Source: Siphonodentalium dalli | Taxonomy: Eukaryota > Mollusca > Scaphopoda > Gadilida > Siphonodentaliidae | Direction of reading: 5' to 3' | DNA: 64,000 bases | Assembly (NCBI GenBank): GCA_032622095.1 | Contig: CP136065.1 | Coordinates: 218,222,151-218,286,150 of the forward strand | In this document: in pieces, positions 15,101-31,014 of the stretch | Numbering within the stretch: position 1 is the first letter of the stretch | Layout: each line of letters begins with the position of its first letter | Translations under genes and position numbers: made by a program | Notes under the pieces: model-generated | Told to the model about the DNA's origin: nothing | Databases searched by the model: none | The model's input: only the letters and a program-made list of their open reading frames with translations

Positions 15101-18045
15101 ATTCACATGGCTTACCTCAATACCAGTGATGCGGACCGGGAATGCACATGACTTACCTCAATACAAGTGATGCGGGCCGGTAATACACATGGCTTACCTC
15201 AATACGAGTGATGCGGGCCGGGAATACACATGGCTTACCTCAATACAAGTGATGCGGGCCGGGAATACACATGGCTTACCTCAATACCAGTGATGCGGAC
15301 CGGGAATACACATGACTTACCTCAATACTAGTGATGCGGGCCGGGAATACACATGGCTTACCTCAATACCAGTGATGCGGGCCGGGAATACACATGGCTT
15401 ACCTCAATACCAGTGATGCGGACCGGGAATACACATGACTTACCTCAATACAAGTGATGCGGGCCGGGAATACACATGGCTTACCTCAATACAAGTGATG
15501 CGGGCCGGGAATACACATGGCTTACCTCAATACAAGTGATGCGGGCCGGGAATACACATGGCTTACCTCAATACTAGTGATGCGGACCGGGAATACACAT
15601 GTTTACCTCAATACAAGTGATGCGGGCCGGGAATACACATGGTTTACCTCAATACTAGTGATGCGGGCCGGGAATACACATGGTTTACCTCAATACAAGT
15701 GATGCGGGCCGGGAATACACATGGTTTACCTCAATACTAGTGATGCGGGCCGGGAATACACATGGCTTACCTCAATACTAGTGATGCGGGCCGGGAATAC
15801 ACATGGTTTACCTCAATACTAGTGATGCGGGCCGGGAATACACATGGCTTACCTCAATACTAGTGATGCGGACCGGGAATACACATGGCTTACCTCAATA
15901 CTAGTGATGCGGACCGGGAATACACATGGTTTACCTCAATACCAGTGATGCGGGCCGGGAATACACATGGCTTACCTCAATACTAGTGACGCGGGCCGGG
16001 AATACACATGGCTTACCTCAATACTAGTGATGCGGACCGGGAATACACATGGCTTACCTCATTACTAGTGATGCGGGCCGGGAATACACATGGCTTACCT
16101 CAATACTAGTGATGCGGACCGGGAATACACATGGCTTACCCCAATACCAGTGATGCGGGCCGGGAATACACATGGTTTACCTCAATACAAGTGATGCGGG
16201 CCGGGAATACACATGGCTTACGTCAATACTAGTGATGCGGGCCGGGAATACACATGGCTTACCTCAATACTAGTGATGCGGGCCGGGAATACACATGGCT
16301 TACCCCCAATACTAGTGATGCGGGCCGGGAATACACATGGTTTACCTCAATACTAGTGATGCGGACCGGGAATACACATGGTTTACCTCAATACAAGTGA
16401 TGCGGGCCGGGAATACACATGGTTTACCTCAATACCAGTGATGCGGGCCGGGAATACACATGGCTTACCTCAATACTAGTGATGCGGACCGGGAATACAC
16501 ATGGCTTACCTCAATACTAGTGATGCGGACCGGGAATACACATGGTTTACCTCAATACTAGTGATGCGGACCGGGAATACACATGGCTTACCTCAATACT
16601 AGTGATGCGGACCGGGAATACACATGGCTTACCTCAATACTAGTGATGCGGGCCGGGAATACACATGGTTTACCTCAACACAAGTGATGCGGACCGGGAA
16701 TACACATGGTTTACCTCAATACAAGTGATACGGGCCGGGAATACACATGGCTTACCTCAATACTAGTGATGCGGACCGGGAATACACATGGCTTACCTCA
16801 ATACAAGTGATGCGGGCCGGGAATACACATGGCTTACCTCAATACCAGTGATGCGGGCCGGGAATACACATGGCTTACCTCAATACAAGTGATGCGGGCC
16901 GGGAATACACATGGCTTACCTCAATACAAGTGATGCGGGCCGGGAATACACATGGCTTACCTCAATACAAGTGATGCGGGCCGGGAATACACATGGCTTA
17001 CCTCAATACCAGTGATGCGGGCCGGGAATACACATGGCTTACATCAATACAAGTGATGCGGGCCGGGAATACACATGGCTTACCTCAATACAAGTGATGC
17101 GGGCCGGGAATATACATGGCTTACCTCAATACAAGTGATGCGGGCCGGGAATACACATGGCTTACCTCAATACCAGTGATGCGGGCCGGGAATACACATG
17201 GTTTACCTCAATACTAGTGATGGGGGCCGGGAATACACATGGCTTACCTCAATACAAGTGATGCGGACCGGGAATACAAATGGCTTACCTCAATACAAGT
17301 GATGCGGACCGGGAATACACATGGTTTACCTCAATACTAGTGATGCGGGCCGGGAATACACATGGCTTACCTCAATACAAGTGATGCGGACCGGGAATAC
17401 ACATGGTTTACCTCAATACTAGTGATGCGGGCCGGGAATACACATGGCTTACCTCAATACCAGTGATGCGGACCGGGAATACACATGGCTTACCTCAATA
17501 CTAGTGATGCGGGCCGGGAATACACATGGTTTACCTCAATACTAGTGACGCGGGCCGGGAATACACATGGTTTACCTCAATACTAGTGATGCGGGCCGGG
17601 AATACACATGGTTTACCTCAATACTAGTGATGCGGGCCGGGAATACACATGGTTTACCCCCAATTATAGTGATGCGGGCCGGGAATACACATGGCTTACC
17701 TCAATACAAGTGATGCGGGCCGGGAATACACATGGTTTACCTCAATACTAGTGATGCGGGCCGGGAATACACATGGCTTACCTCAATACAAGTGATGCGG
17801 GCCGGGAATACACATGGCTTACCTCAATACAAGTGATGCGGACCGGGAATACACATGGTTTACCTCAATACTAGTGATGCGGGCCGGGAATACACATGGC
17901 TTACCTCAATACAAGTGATGCGGACCGGGAATACAAATGGCTTACCTCAATACAAGTGATGCGGACCGGGAATACACATGGTTTACCTCAATACTAGTGA
18001 TGCGGGCCGGGAATACACATGGCTTACCTCAATACAAGTGATGCG
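9145..18045. repeat. Higher-order block A of the satellite (8,901 bp)
   Basis: Rare private variants recur downstream at fixed distances. GATGTGGGTCGG at 9,171 recurs 8,901 bp on. CCGGTAATAC at 9,431 and an EcoRI-creating GAATTC at 13,417 recur 8,819 bp on. Variants after the internal duplication, such as TATACATGG at 17,111 and an AATTATAG unit at 17,664, recur 7,137 bp on. The block ends in a 34-bp junction unit where GATGCG runs straight into AATACACATGG, seven bases short of a full unit. Confidence 0.9.
12900..16263. repeat. 1,682-bp tandem duplication within block A
   Basis: GGCAGG at 13,041 and 14,723, GAATTC at 13,417 and 15,099, and CTTACGTC units at 14,537 and 16,219 are all 1,682 bp apart (41 units plus 1 base). 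The extra base sits in a CTTACCCTCAAT unit near 14,580, which looks like the crossover joint. The first copy ends there and the second starts at about 14,582. Block B has a single copy of this segment. Confidence 0.88.
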
Positions 18046-21000
18046 AATACACATGGCTTACCTCAATACTAGTGATGTGGGTCGGGAATACACATGGCTT
18101 ACCTCAATACTAGTGATGCGGGCCGGGAATACACATGGCTTACCTACCTCAATATTAGTGATGCGGGCCGGGAATACACATGGCTTACCTCAATACCAGT
18201 GATGCGGGCCGGGAATACACATGGTTTACCTCAATACTAGTGATGCGGGCCGGTAATACACATGGCTTACCTCAATACTAGTGATGCGGGCGGGAATACA
18301 TATGGCTTACCTCAATACTAGTGATGCGGGCCGGGAATACACATGGCTTACCTCAATACTAGTGATGCGGGCCGGGAATACACATGGCTTACCTCAATAC
18401 CAGTGATGCGGGCCGGGAATACACATGGCTTACCTCAATACTAGTGATGCGGGCCGGAAATACACATGGCTTACCTACCTCAATACTAGTGATGCGGGCC
18501 GGGAATACACATGGCTTACCTCAATACTAGTGATGCGGGCCGGGAATACACATGGCTTACCTCAATACAAGTGATGCGGACCGGGAATACACACGGTTTA
18601 CCTCAATACTAGTGATGCGGGCCGGGAATACACATGGCTTACCTCAATACAAGTGATGCGGACCGGGAATACACATGGTTTACCTCAATACTAGTGATGC
18701 GGGTCGGGAATACACATGGCTTACATCAATACAAGTGATGCGGACCGGGAATACACATGGCTTACATCAATACAAGTGATGCGGACCGGGAATACACATG
18801 GCTTACCTCAATACTAGTGATGCGGACCGGGAATACACATGGTTTACCTCAATACAAGTGATGCGGGTCGGGAATACACATGGCTTACATCAATACAAGT
18901 GATGCGGACCGGGAATACACATGGCTTACCTCAATACAAGTGATGCGGACCGGGAATACACATGGCTTACCTCAATACTAGTGATGCGGGCCGGGAATAC
19001 ACATGGTTTACATCAATACAAGTGATGCGGACCGGGAATACACATGGCTTACCTCAATACTAGTGATGCCGGTCGGGAATACACATGGTTTACATCAATA
19101 CTAGTGATGCGGGCCGGGAATACACATGGCTTACCTCAATACTAGTGATGCGGGCCGGGAATACACATGGTTTACATCAATACTAGTGATGCGGGCCGGG
19201 AATACACATGGCTTACCTCAATACTAGTGATGCGGACCGGGAATACACATGGTTTACCTCAATACTAGTGATGCGGACCGGGAATACACATGGCTTACCT
19301 CAATACAAGTGATGCGGACCGGGAATACACATGGCTTACATCAATACTAGTGATGCGGGCCGGGAATACACATGGCTTACCTCAATACTAGTGATGCGGG
19401 CCGGGAATACACATGGCTTACATCAATACTAGTGATGCAGGCCGGGAATACACATGGCTTACATCAATACTAGTGATGCGGACCGGGAATACACATGGCT
19501 TACATCAATACTAGTGATGCGGGCCGGGAATACACATGGCTTACATCAATACTAGTGATGCGGGCCGGGAATACACATGGCTTACATCAATACTAGTGAT
19601 GCGGACCGGGAATACACATGGCTTACATCAATACTAGTGATGCGGGCCGGGAATACACATGGCTTACATCAATACTAGTGATGCGGGCCGGGAATACACA
19701 TGGCTTACATCAATACTAGTGATGCGGACCGGGAATACACATGGCTTACATCAATACTAGTGATGCGGGCCGGGAATACACATGGCTTACATCAATACTA
19801 GTGATGCGGGCCGGGAATACACATGGCTTACATCAATACTAGTGATGCGGGCCGGGAATACACATGGCTTACCTCAATACAAGTGATGCGGGCCGGGAAT
19901 ACACATGGCTTACCTCCAATACTAGTGATGCGGGCCGGGAATACACATGGCTTACCTCAATACTAGTGATGCGGACCGGGAATACACATGGCTTACATCA
20001 ATACTAGTGATGCGGACCGGGAATACACATGGCTTACATCAATAATAGTGATGCGGACCGGGAATACACATGGCTTACCTCAATACTAGTGATGCGGGCC
20101 GGGAATACACATGGCTTACCTCAATACTAGTGATGCGGGCCGGGAATACACATGGCTTACCTCAATACAAGTGATGCGGGCCGGGAATACACATGGTTTA
20201 CCTCAATACAAGTGATGCGGGCCGGGAATACACATGGTTTACCTCAATACTAGTGATGCGGGCCGGGAATACACATGGCTTACCTCAATACTAGTGATGC
20301 GGGCCGGGAATACACATGGCTTACCTCAATACTAGTGATGCGGACCGGGAATACACATGGCTTACCTCAATACAAGTGATGCGGGCCGGGAATACACATG
20401 GTTTACCTCAATACTAGTGATGCGGGCCGGGAATACACATGGTTTACCTCAATACTAGTGATGCGGGCCGGGAATACACATGGTTTACCTCAATACTAGT
20501 GATGCGGACCGGGAATACACATGGCTTACCTCAATACAAGTGATGCGGGCCGGGAATACACATGGTTTACCTCAATACAAGTGATGCGGGCCGGGAATAC
20601 ACATGGTTTACCTCAATACTAGTGATGCGGACCGGGAATACACATGGCTTACCACAATACTAGTGATGCGGACCGGGAATACACATGGTTTACCTCAATA
20701 CAAGTGATGCGGACCGGGAATACACATGGCTTACCTCAATACAAGTGATGCGGGCCGGGAATACACATGGTTTACCTCAATACTAGTGATGCGGACCGGG
20801 AATACACAAGGCTTACCTCAATACTAGTGATGCGGGCCGGGAATACACATGGTTTACCTCAATACTAGTGATGCGGGCCGGGAATACACATGGCTTACCT
20901 CAATACTAGTGATGCGGACCGGGAGTACACATGGTTTACCTCAATACTAGTAATGCGGGCCGGGAATACACATGGCTTACCTCAATACTAGTAATGCGGG

Positions 21001-24000
21001 CCGGGAATACACATGGTTTACCTCAATACTAGTGATGCGGGCCGGGAATACACATGGCTTACCTCAATACTAGTAATGCGGGCCGGGAATACACATGGTT
21101 TACCTCAATACAAGTGATGCGGGCCGGGAATACACATGGTTTACCTCAATACTAGTGATGCGGACCGGGAATACACATGGCTTACCTCAATACTAGTGAT
21201 GCGGACCGGGAATACACATGGCTTACATCAATACAAGTGATGCGGACCGGGAATACACATGGCTTACATCAATACTAGTGATGCGGGCCGGGAATACACA
21301 TGGCTTACATCAATACAAGTGATGCGGACCGGGAATACACATGGCTTACCTCAATACTAGTGATGCGGGCCGGGAATACACATGGTTTACCTCAATACTA
21401 GTGATGCGGCCCGGGAATACACATGGTTTACCTCAATACTAGTGATGCGGACCGGGAATACACATGGCTTACCTCAATACAAGTGACGCGGGCCGGGAAT
21501 ACACATGGCTTACCTCAATACTAGTGATGCGGGCCGGGAATACACATGGCTTACCTCAATACTAGTGATGCGGGCCGGGAATACACATGGCTTACATCAA
21601 TACAAGTGACGCGGGCCGGGAATACACATGGTTTACCTCAATACTAGTGATGCGGGCCGGGAATACACATGGCTTACATCAATACAAGTGACGCGGGCCG
21701 GGAATACACATGGTTTACCTCAATACTAGTGATGCGGGCCGGGAATACACATGGCTTACATCAATACAAGTGACGCGGGCCGGGAATACACATGGTTTAC
21801 CTCAATACTAGTGATGCGGACCGGGAATACACATGGCTTACATCAATACTAGTGATGCGGGCAGGGAATACACATGGCTTACCTCAATACTAGTGATGCG
21901 GACCGGGAATACACATGGCTTACATCAATACTAGTGATGCGGTCCGGGAATACACATGGCTTACCTCAATACAAGTGATGCGGGCCGGGAATACACATGG
22001 CTTACCTCCAATACTAGTGATGCGGGCAGGGAATACACATGGCTTACCTCAATACTAGTGATGCGGACCGGGAATACACATGGCTTACATCAATACTAGT
22101 GATGCGGACCGGGAATACACATGGCTTACATCAATACTAGTGACGCGGGCCGGGAATACACATGGTTTACCTCAATACCAGTGATGCGGACCGGGAATAC
22201 ACATGACTTACCTCAATAAAAGTGATGCGGGCCGGGAATTCACATGGCTTACCTCAATACCAGTGATGCGGACCGGGAATGCACATGACTTACCTCAATA
22301 CAAGTGATGCGGGCCGGTAATACACATGGCTTACCTCAATACGAGTGATGCGGGCCGGGAATACACATGGCTTACCTCAATACAAGTGATGCGGGCCGGG
22401 AATACACATGGCTTACCTCAATACCAGTGATGCGGACCGGGAATACACATGACTTACCTCAATACTAGTGATGCGGGCCGGGAATACACATGGCTTACCT
22501 CAATACCAGTGATGCGGGCCGGGAATACACATGGCTTACCTCAATACCAGTGATGCGGACCGGGAATACACATGACTTACCTCAATACAAGTGATGCGGG
22601 CCGGGAATACACATGGCTTACCTCAATACAAGTGATGCGGGCCGGGAATACACATGGCTTACCTCAATACAAGTGATGCGGGCCGGGAATACACATGGCT
22701 TACCTCAATACTAGTGATGCGGACCGGGAATACACATGTTTACCTCAATACAAGTGATGCGGGCCGGGAATACACATGGTTTACCTCAATACTAGTGATG
22801 CGGGCCGGGAATACACATGGTTTACCTCAATACAAGTGATGCGGGCCGGGAATACACATGGTTTACCTCAATACTAGTGATGCGGGCCGGGAATACACAT
22901 GGCTTACCTCAATACTAGTGATGCGGGCCGGGAATACACATGGTTTACCTCAATACTAGTGATGCGGGCCGGGAATACACATGGCTTACCTCAATACTAG
23001 TGATGCGGACCGGGAATACACATGGCTTACCTCAATACTAGTGATGCGGACCGGGAATACACATGGTTTACCTCAATACCAGTGATGCGGGCCGGGAATA
23101 CACATGGCTTACCTCAATACTAGTGACGCGGGCCGGGAATACACATGGCTTACCTCAATACTAGTGATGCGGACCGGGAATACACATGGCTTACCTCATT
23201 ACTAGTGATGCGGGCCGGGAATACACATGGCTTACCTCAATACTAGTGATGCGGACCGGGAATACACATGGCTTACCCCAATACCAGTGATGCGGGCCGG
23301 GAATACACATGGTTTACCTCAATACAAGTGATGCGGGCCGGGAATACACATGGCTTACGTCAATACTAGTGATGCGGGCCGGGAATACACATGGCTTACC
23401 TCAATACTAGTGATGCGGGCCGGGAATACACATGGCTTACCCCCAATACTAGTGATGCGGGCCGGGAATACACATGGTTTACCTCAATACTAGTGATGCG
23501 GACCGGGAATACACATGGTTTACCTCAATACAAGTGATGCGGGCCGGGAATACACATGGTTTACCTCAATACCAGTGATGCGGGCCGGGAATACACATGG
23601 CTTACCTCAATACTAGTGATGCGGACCGGGAATACACATGGCTTACCTCAATACTAGTGATGCGGACCGGGAATACACATGGTTTACCTCAATACTAGTG
23701 ATGCGGACCGGGAATACACATGGCTTACCTCAATACTAGTGATGCGGACCGGGAATACACATGGCTTACCTCAATACTAGTGATGCGGGCCGGGAATACA
23801 CATGGTTTACCTCAACACAAGTGATGCGGACCGGGAATACACATGGTTTACCTCAATACAAGTGATACGGGCCGGGAATACACATGGCTTACCTCAATAC
23901 TAGTGATGCGGACCGGGAATACACATGGCTTACCTCAATACAAGTGATGCGGGCCGGGAATACACATGGCTTACCTCAATACCAGTGATGCGGGCCGGGA

Positions 24001-25182
24001 ATACACATGGCTTACCTCAATACAAGTGATGCGGGCCGGGAATACACATGGCTTACCTCAATACAAGTGATGCGGGCCGGGAATACACATGGCTTACCTC
24101 AATACAAGTGATGCGGGCCGGGAATACACATGGCTTACCTCAATACCAGTGATGCGGGCCGGGAATACACATGGCTTACATCAATACAAGTGATGCGGGC
24201 CGGGAATACACATGGCTTACCTCAATACAAGTGATGCGGGCCGGGAATATACATGGCTTACCTCAATACAAGTGATGCGGGCCGGGAATACACATGGCTT
24301 ACCTCAATACCAGTGATGCGGGCCGGGAATACACATGGTTTACCTCAATACTAGTGATGGGGGCCGGGAATACACATGGCTTACCTCAATACAAGTGATG
24401 CGGACCGGGAATACAAATGGCTTACCTCAATACAAGTGATGCGGACCGGGAATACACATGGTTTACCTCAATACTAGTGATGCGGGCCGGGAATACACAT
24501 GGCTTACCTCAATACAAGTGATGCGGACCGGGAATACACATGGTTTACCTCAATACTAGTGATGCGGGCCGGGAATACACATGGCTTACCTCAATACCAG
24601 TGATGCGGACCGGGAATACACATGGCTTACCTCAATACTAGTGATGCGGGCCGGGAATACACATGGTTTACCTCAATACTAGTGACGCGGGCCGGGAATA
24701 CACATGGTTTACCTCAATACTAGTGATGCGGGCCGGGAATACACATGGTTTACCTCAATACTAGTGATGCGGGCCGGGAATACACATGGTTTACCCCCAA
24801 TTATAGTGATGCGGGCCGGGAATACACATGGCTTACCTCAATACAAGTGATGCGGGCCGGGAATACACATGGTTTACCTCAATACTAGTGATGCGGGCCG
24901 GGAATACACATGGCTTACCTCAATACAAGTGATGCGGGCCGGGAATACACATGGCTTACCTCAATACAAGTGATGCGGACCGGGAATACACATGGTTTAC
25001 CTCAATACTAGTGATGCGGGCCGGGAATACACATGGCTTACCTCAATACAAGTGATGCGGACCGGGAATACAAATGGCTTACCTCAATACAAGTGATGCG
25101 GACCGGGAATACACATGGTTTACCTCAATACTAGTGATGCGGGCCGGGAATACACATGGCTTACCTCAATACAAGTGATGCG
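18046..25182. repeat. Higher-order block B, tandem copy of block A (7,137 bp)
   Basis: This block starts immediately after the 34-bp junction unit and repeats block A variant by variant. It is shorter by 1,764 bp, which is exactly one 1,682-bp internal duplication plus two 41-bp units lost near 18,150. Identity looks very high: only scattered single-base differences are seen, for example GATGCCGG at about 19,066 where block A has GATGCGGG. Confidence 0.9.
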
Positions 25183-26489
25183 GACCGGGAATACACATGG
25201 TTTACCTCAATACTAGTGATGCGGGCCGGGAATACACATGGCTTACCTCAATACCAGTGATGCGGACCGGGAATACACATGGCTTACCTCAATACTAGTG
25301 ATGCGGGCCGGGAATACACATGGTTTACCTCAATACTAGTGATGCGGACCGGGAATACACATGGCTTACCTCAATACTAGTGATGCGGGCCGGGAATACA
25401 CATGGTTTACCTCAATACTAGTGATGCGGGCCGGGAATACACATGGTTTACCTCAATACAAGTGATGCGGGCCGGGAATACACATGGCTTACCTCAATAC
25501 AAGTGATGCGGGCCGGGAATACACATGGCTTACCTCAATACTAGTGATGCGGACCGGGAATACACATGGCTTACCTCAATACAAGTGATGCGGACCGGGA
25601 ATACACATGGCTTACCTCAATACTAGTGATGCGGACCGGGAATACACATGGCTTACCTCAATACAAGTGATGCGGGCCGGGAATACACATGGCTTACCTC
25701 AATACAAGTGATGCGGGCCGGGAATACACATGGCTTACCTCAATACTAGTGATGCGGACCGGGAATACACATGGCTTACCTCAATACTAGTGATGCGGGC
25801 CGGGAATACACATGGCTTACCTCAATACAAGTGATGCGGACCGGGAATACACATGGTATACCTCAATACTAGTGATGCGGGCCGGGAATACACATGGCTT
25901 ACCTCAATACAAGTGATGCGGGCCGGGAATACACATGGCTTACCTCAATACAAGTGATGCGGACCGGGAATACACATGGTTTACCTCAATACAAGTGATG
26001 CGGGCCGGGAATACACATGGCTTACCTCAATACAAGTGATGCGGGCCGGGAATACACATGGCTTACCTCAATACAAGTGATGCGGGCCGGGAATACACAT
26101 GGCTTACCTCAATACAAGTGATGCGGGCCGGGAATACACATGGTTTACCTCAATACTAGTGATGCGGGCCGGGAATACACATGGCTTACCTCAATACAAG
26201 TGATGCGGGCCGGGAATACACATGGCTTACCTCAATACAAGTGATGCGGACCGGGAATACACATGGTTTACCTCAATACTAGTGATGCGGGCCGAGAATA
26301 CACATGGCTTACCTCAATACAAGTGATGCGGGCCGGGAATACACATGGCTTACCTCAATAGAAGTGATGCGGGCCGGGAATACACATGGCTTACCTCAAT
26401 ACAAGTGATGCGGACCGGGAATACACATGGTTTACCTCAATACAAGTGATGCGGGCCGGGAATACAAATGACTTACCTCAATACTAGTG

Positions 26490-29400
26490 ATGCGGGCCGG
26501 GAATACACATGGCTTACCTCAATACAAGTGATGCGGGCCGGGAATACAAATGGTTTACCTCAATACAAGTGATGCGGACCGGGAATACACATGGCTTACC
26601 TCAATACAAGTGATGCGGGCCGGGAATACAAATGGTTTACCTCAATACTAGTGATGCGGGCCGGGAATACACATGGTTTACCTCAATACTAGTGATGCGG
26701 ACCGGGAATACACATGGCTTACCTCAATACTAGTGATGCGGGCCGGGAATACACATGGTTTACTCCCAATACTAGTGATGCGGGCCGGGAATACACATGG
26801 CTTACCTCAATACAAGTGATGCGGACCGGGAATACACATGGCTTACCTCAATACTAGTGATGCGGGCCGGGAATACACATGGCTTACCTCAATACAAGTG
26901 ATGCGGGCCGGGAATACACATGGTTTACCTCAATACTAGTGATGCGGGCCGGGAATACACATGGCTTACCTCAATACTAGTGATGTGGGCCGGGAATACA
27001 CATGGCTTACCTCAATACTAGTGATGTGGGCCGGGAATACACATGGCTTACCTCAATACTAGTGATGCGGGCTGGGAAACACATGGTTTACCTCAATACT
27101 AGTGATGCGGGCCGGGAATACACATGGTTTACCTCAATACTAGTGATGCGGGCCGGGAATACACATGGCTTACCTCAATACTAGTGACGCGGGCCGGGAA
27201 TACACATGGTTTACCTCAATACTAGTGATGCGGGCCGGGAATACACATGGTTTACCTCAATACTAGTGATGCGGGCCGGGAATACACATGGCTTACCTCA
27301 ATACTAGTGATGCGGACCGGGAATACACATGGTTTACCTCAATACAAGTGATGCGGACCGGGAATACACATGATTTACCTCAATACTAGTGATGCGGACC
27401 GGGAATACACATGGCTTACCTCAATACAAGTGATGCGGACCGGGAATACACATGGCTTACCTCAATACTAGTGATGCGGACCGGGAATACACATGGCTTA
27501 CCTCAATACTAGTGATGCGGACCGGGAATACACATGGTTTACCTCAATACTAGTGATGCGGGCCGGGAATACACATGGTTTACCCCCAATACTAGTGATG
27601 CGGACCGGGAATACACATGGCTTACCTCAATACAAGTGATGCGGGCCGGGAATACACATGGCTTACCTCAATACTAGTAATGCGGACCGGGAATACACAT
27701 GGCTTACCTCAATACTAGTGATGCGGACCGGGAATACACATGGTTTACCTCAATACTAGTGATGCGGGCCGGGAATACACATGGCTTACCTCAATACAAG
27801 TGATGCGGGCCGGGAATACACATGGCTTACCTCAATACTAGTGATGCGGGCCGGGAATACACATGGCTTACCTCAATACAAGTGATGCGGGCCGGGAATA
27901 CACATGGCTTACCTCAATACTAGTGATGCGGACCGGGAATACACATGGTTTACCTCAATACTAGTGATGCGGACCGGGAATACACATGGTTTACCTCAAT
28001 ACTAGTGATGCGGGCCGGGAATACACATGGTTTACCTCAATACTAGTGATGCGGGCCGGGAATACACATGGCTTACCTCAATACAAGTGATGCGGGCCGG
28101 GAATACACATGGCTTACCTCAATACTAGTGATGCGGACCGGGAATACACATGGTTTACCTCAATACTAGTGATGCGGGCCGGGAATACACATGGCTTACC
28201 TCAATACAAGTGATGCGGGCCGGGAATACACATGGTTTACCTCAATACTAGTGATGCGGGCCGGGAATACACATGGTTTACCTCAATACAAGTGATGCGG
28301 GCCGGGAATACACATGGCTTACCTCAATACTAGTGATGCGGACCGGGAATACACATGGTTTACCTCAATACTAGTGATGCGGGCCGGGAATACACATGGC
28401 TTACCTCAATACAAGTGATGCGGGCCGGGAATACACATGGTTTACCTCAATACAAGTGATGCGGGCCGGGAATACACATGGCTTACCTCAATACAAGTGA
28501 TGCGGGCCGGGAATACAAATGGCTTACCTCAATACTAGTGATGCGGGCCGGGAATACACATGGTTTACCCGCAATACTAGTGATGCGGGCCGGGAATACA
28601 CATGGCTTACCTCAATACTAGTGATGCGGGCCGGGAATACACATGGCTTACCTCAATACAAGTGATGCGGGCCGGGAATACACATGGCTTACCTCAATAC
28701 AAGTGATGCGGGCCGGGAATACACATGGCTTACCTCAATACAAGTGATGCGGGCCGGGAATACAAATGGCTTACCTCAATACTAGTGATGCGGGCCGGGA
28801 ATACACATGGCTTACCTCAATACAAGTGATGCGGGCCGGGAATACAAATGGCTTACCTCAATACTAGTGATGCGGACCGGGAATACACATGGTTTACCTC
28901 AATACTAGTGATGCGGGCCGGGAATACACATGGCTTACCTCAATACAAGTGATGCGGGCCGGGAATACACATGGTTTACCTCAATACTAGTGATGCGGGC
29001 CGGGAATACACATGGCTTACCTCAATACTAGTGAAGCGGGCCGGGAATACACATGGCTTACCTCAATACTAGTGATGCGGACCGGGAATACACATGGTTT
29101 ACCTCAATACTAGTGATGCGGACCGGGAATACACATGAATTACCTCAATACTAGTGATGCGGGCCGGGAATACACATGGTTTACCTCAATACTAGTGATG
29201 CGGACCGGGAATACACATGGTTTACCTCAATACTAGTGATGCGGACCGGGAATACACATGGCTTACCTCAATACAAGTGATGCGGGCCGGGAATACACAT
29301 GGTTTACCTCAATACTAGTGACGCGGGCCGGGAATACACATGGTTTACCTCAATACTAGTGATGCGGGCCGGGAATACACATGGTTTACCTCAATACTAG

Positions 29401-31014
29401 TGATGCGGGCCGGGAATACACATGGCTTACCTCAATACCAGTGATGCGGGCCGGGAATACACATGGCTTACCTCAATACCAGTGATGCGGGCCGGGAATA
29501 CACATGGTTTACCTCAATACTAGTGATGCGGGCCGGGAATACACATGGTTTACCTCAATACTAGTGATGCGGGCCGGGAATACACATGGCTTACCTCAAT
29601 ACTAGTGATGCGGGCCGGGAATACACATGGTTTACCTCAATACCAGTGATGCGGACCGGGAATACACATGGCTTACCTCAATACCAGTGATGCGGGCCGG
29701 GAATACACATGGTTTACCTCAATACCAGTGATGCGGACCGGGAATACACATGGTTTACCTCAATACTAGTGATGCGGGCCGGGAATACACATGGCTTACC
29801 TCAATACTAGTGATGCGGGCCGGGAATACACATGGCTTACCTCAATACTAGTGATGCGGGCCGGGAATACACATGGTTTACCTCAATACCAGTGATGCGG
29901 GCCGGGAATACACATGGCTTACCTCAATACTAGTGATGCGGGCCGGGAATACACATGGCTTACCTCAATACTAGTGATGCGGGCCGGGAATACACATGGT
30001 TTACCTCAATACCAGTGATGCGGACCGGGAATACACATGGCTTACCTCAATACCAGTGATGCGGGCCGGGAATACACATGGTTTACCTCAATACCAGTGA
30101 TGCGGACCGGGAATACACATGGTTTACCTCAATACTAGTGATGCGGGCCGGGAATACACATGGCTTACCTCAATACTAGTGATGCGGGCCGGGAATACAC
30201 ATGGTTTACCTCAATACTAGTGATGCGGGCCGGGAATACACATGGCTTACCTCAATACTAGTGATGCGGGCCGGGAATACACATGGCTTACCTCAATACC
30301 AGTGATGCGGGCCGGGAATACACATGGTTTACCTCAATACTAGTGATGCGGGCCGGGAATACACATGGTTTACCTCAATACTAGTGATGCGGGCCGGGAA
30401 TACACATGGCTTACCTCAATACTAGTGATGTGGGCCGGGAATACACATGGCTTACCTCAATACTAGTGATGCGGGCCGGGAATACACATGGCTTACCTCA
30501 ATACAAGTGATGCGGACCGGGAATACACATGGTTTACCTCAATACAAGTGATGCGGGCCGGGAATACTCATGGCTTACCTCAATACTAGTGATGCGGGCC
30601 GGGAATACACATGGTTTACCTCAATACCAGTGATGCGGACCGGGAATACACATGGCTTACCTCAATACCAGTGATGCGGGCCGGTAATACACATGGTTTA
30701 CCTCAATACCAGTGATGCGGGCCGGGAATACACATGGCTTACCTCAATACCAGTGATGCGGGCCGGGAATACACTTGGCTTACCTCAATACTAGTGATGC
30801 GGACCGGGAATACACATGGCTTACCTCAATACTAGTGATGCGGGCCGGGAATACACATGGTTTACCTCAATACTAGTGATGCGGGCCGGGAATACACATG
30901 GCTTACCTCAATACTAGTGATGCGGGCCGGGAATACACATGGCTTACCTCAATACTAGTGATGCGGGCCGGGAATACACATGGTTTACCTCAATACCAGT
31001 GATGCGGGCCGGGA
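26490..31014. repeat. Higher-order block C1 of the satellite (about 4.5 kb)
   Basis: Private variants here recur in block C2. A TTTACTCCC unit at 26,761 recurs 5,373 bp on. ACATGATTTACC at about 27,368 recurs 5,087 bp on. An ACCCGCAAT unit at 28,567, ACATGAATT near 29,136, AATACTCATGG near 30,566 and ACACTTGG near 30,773 all recur 5,079 bp on. Outer boundaries are approximate. Confidence 0.85.
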
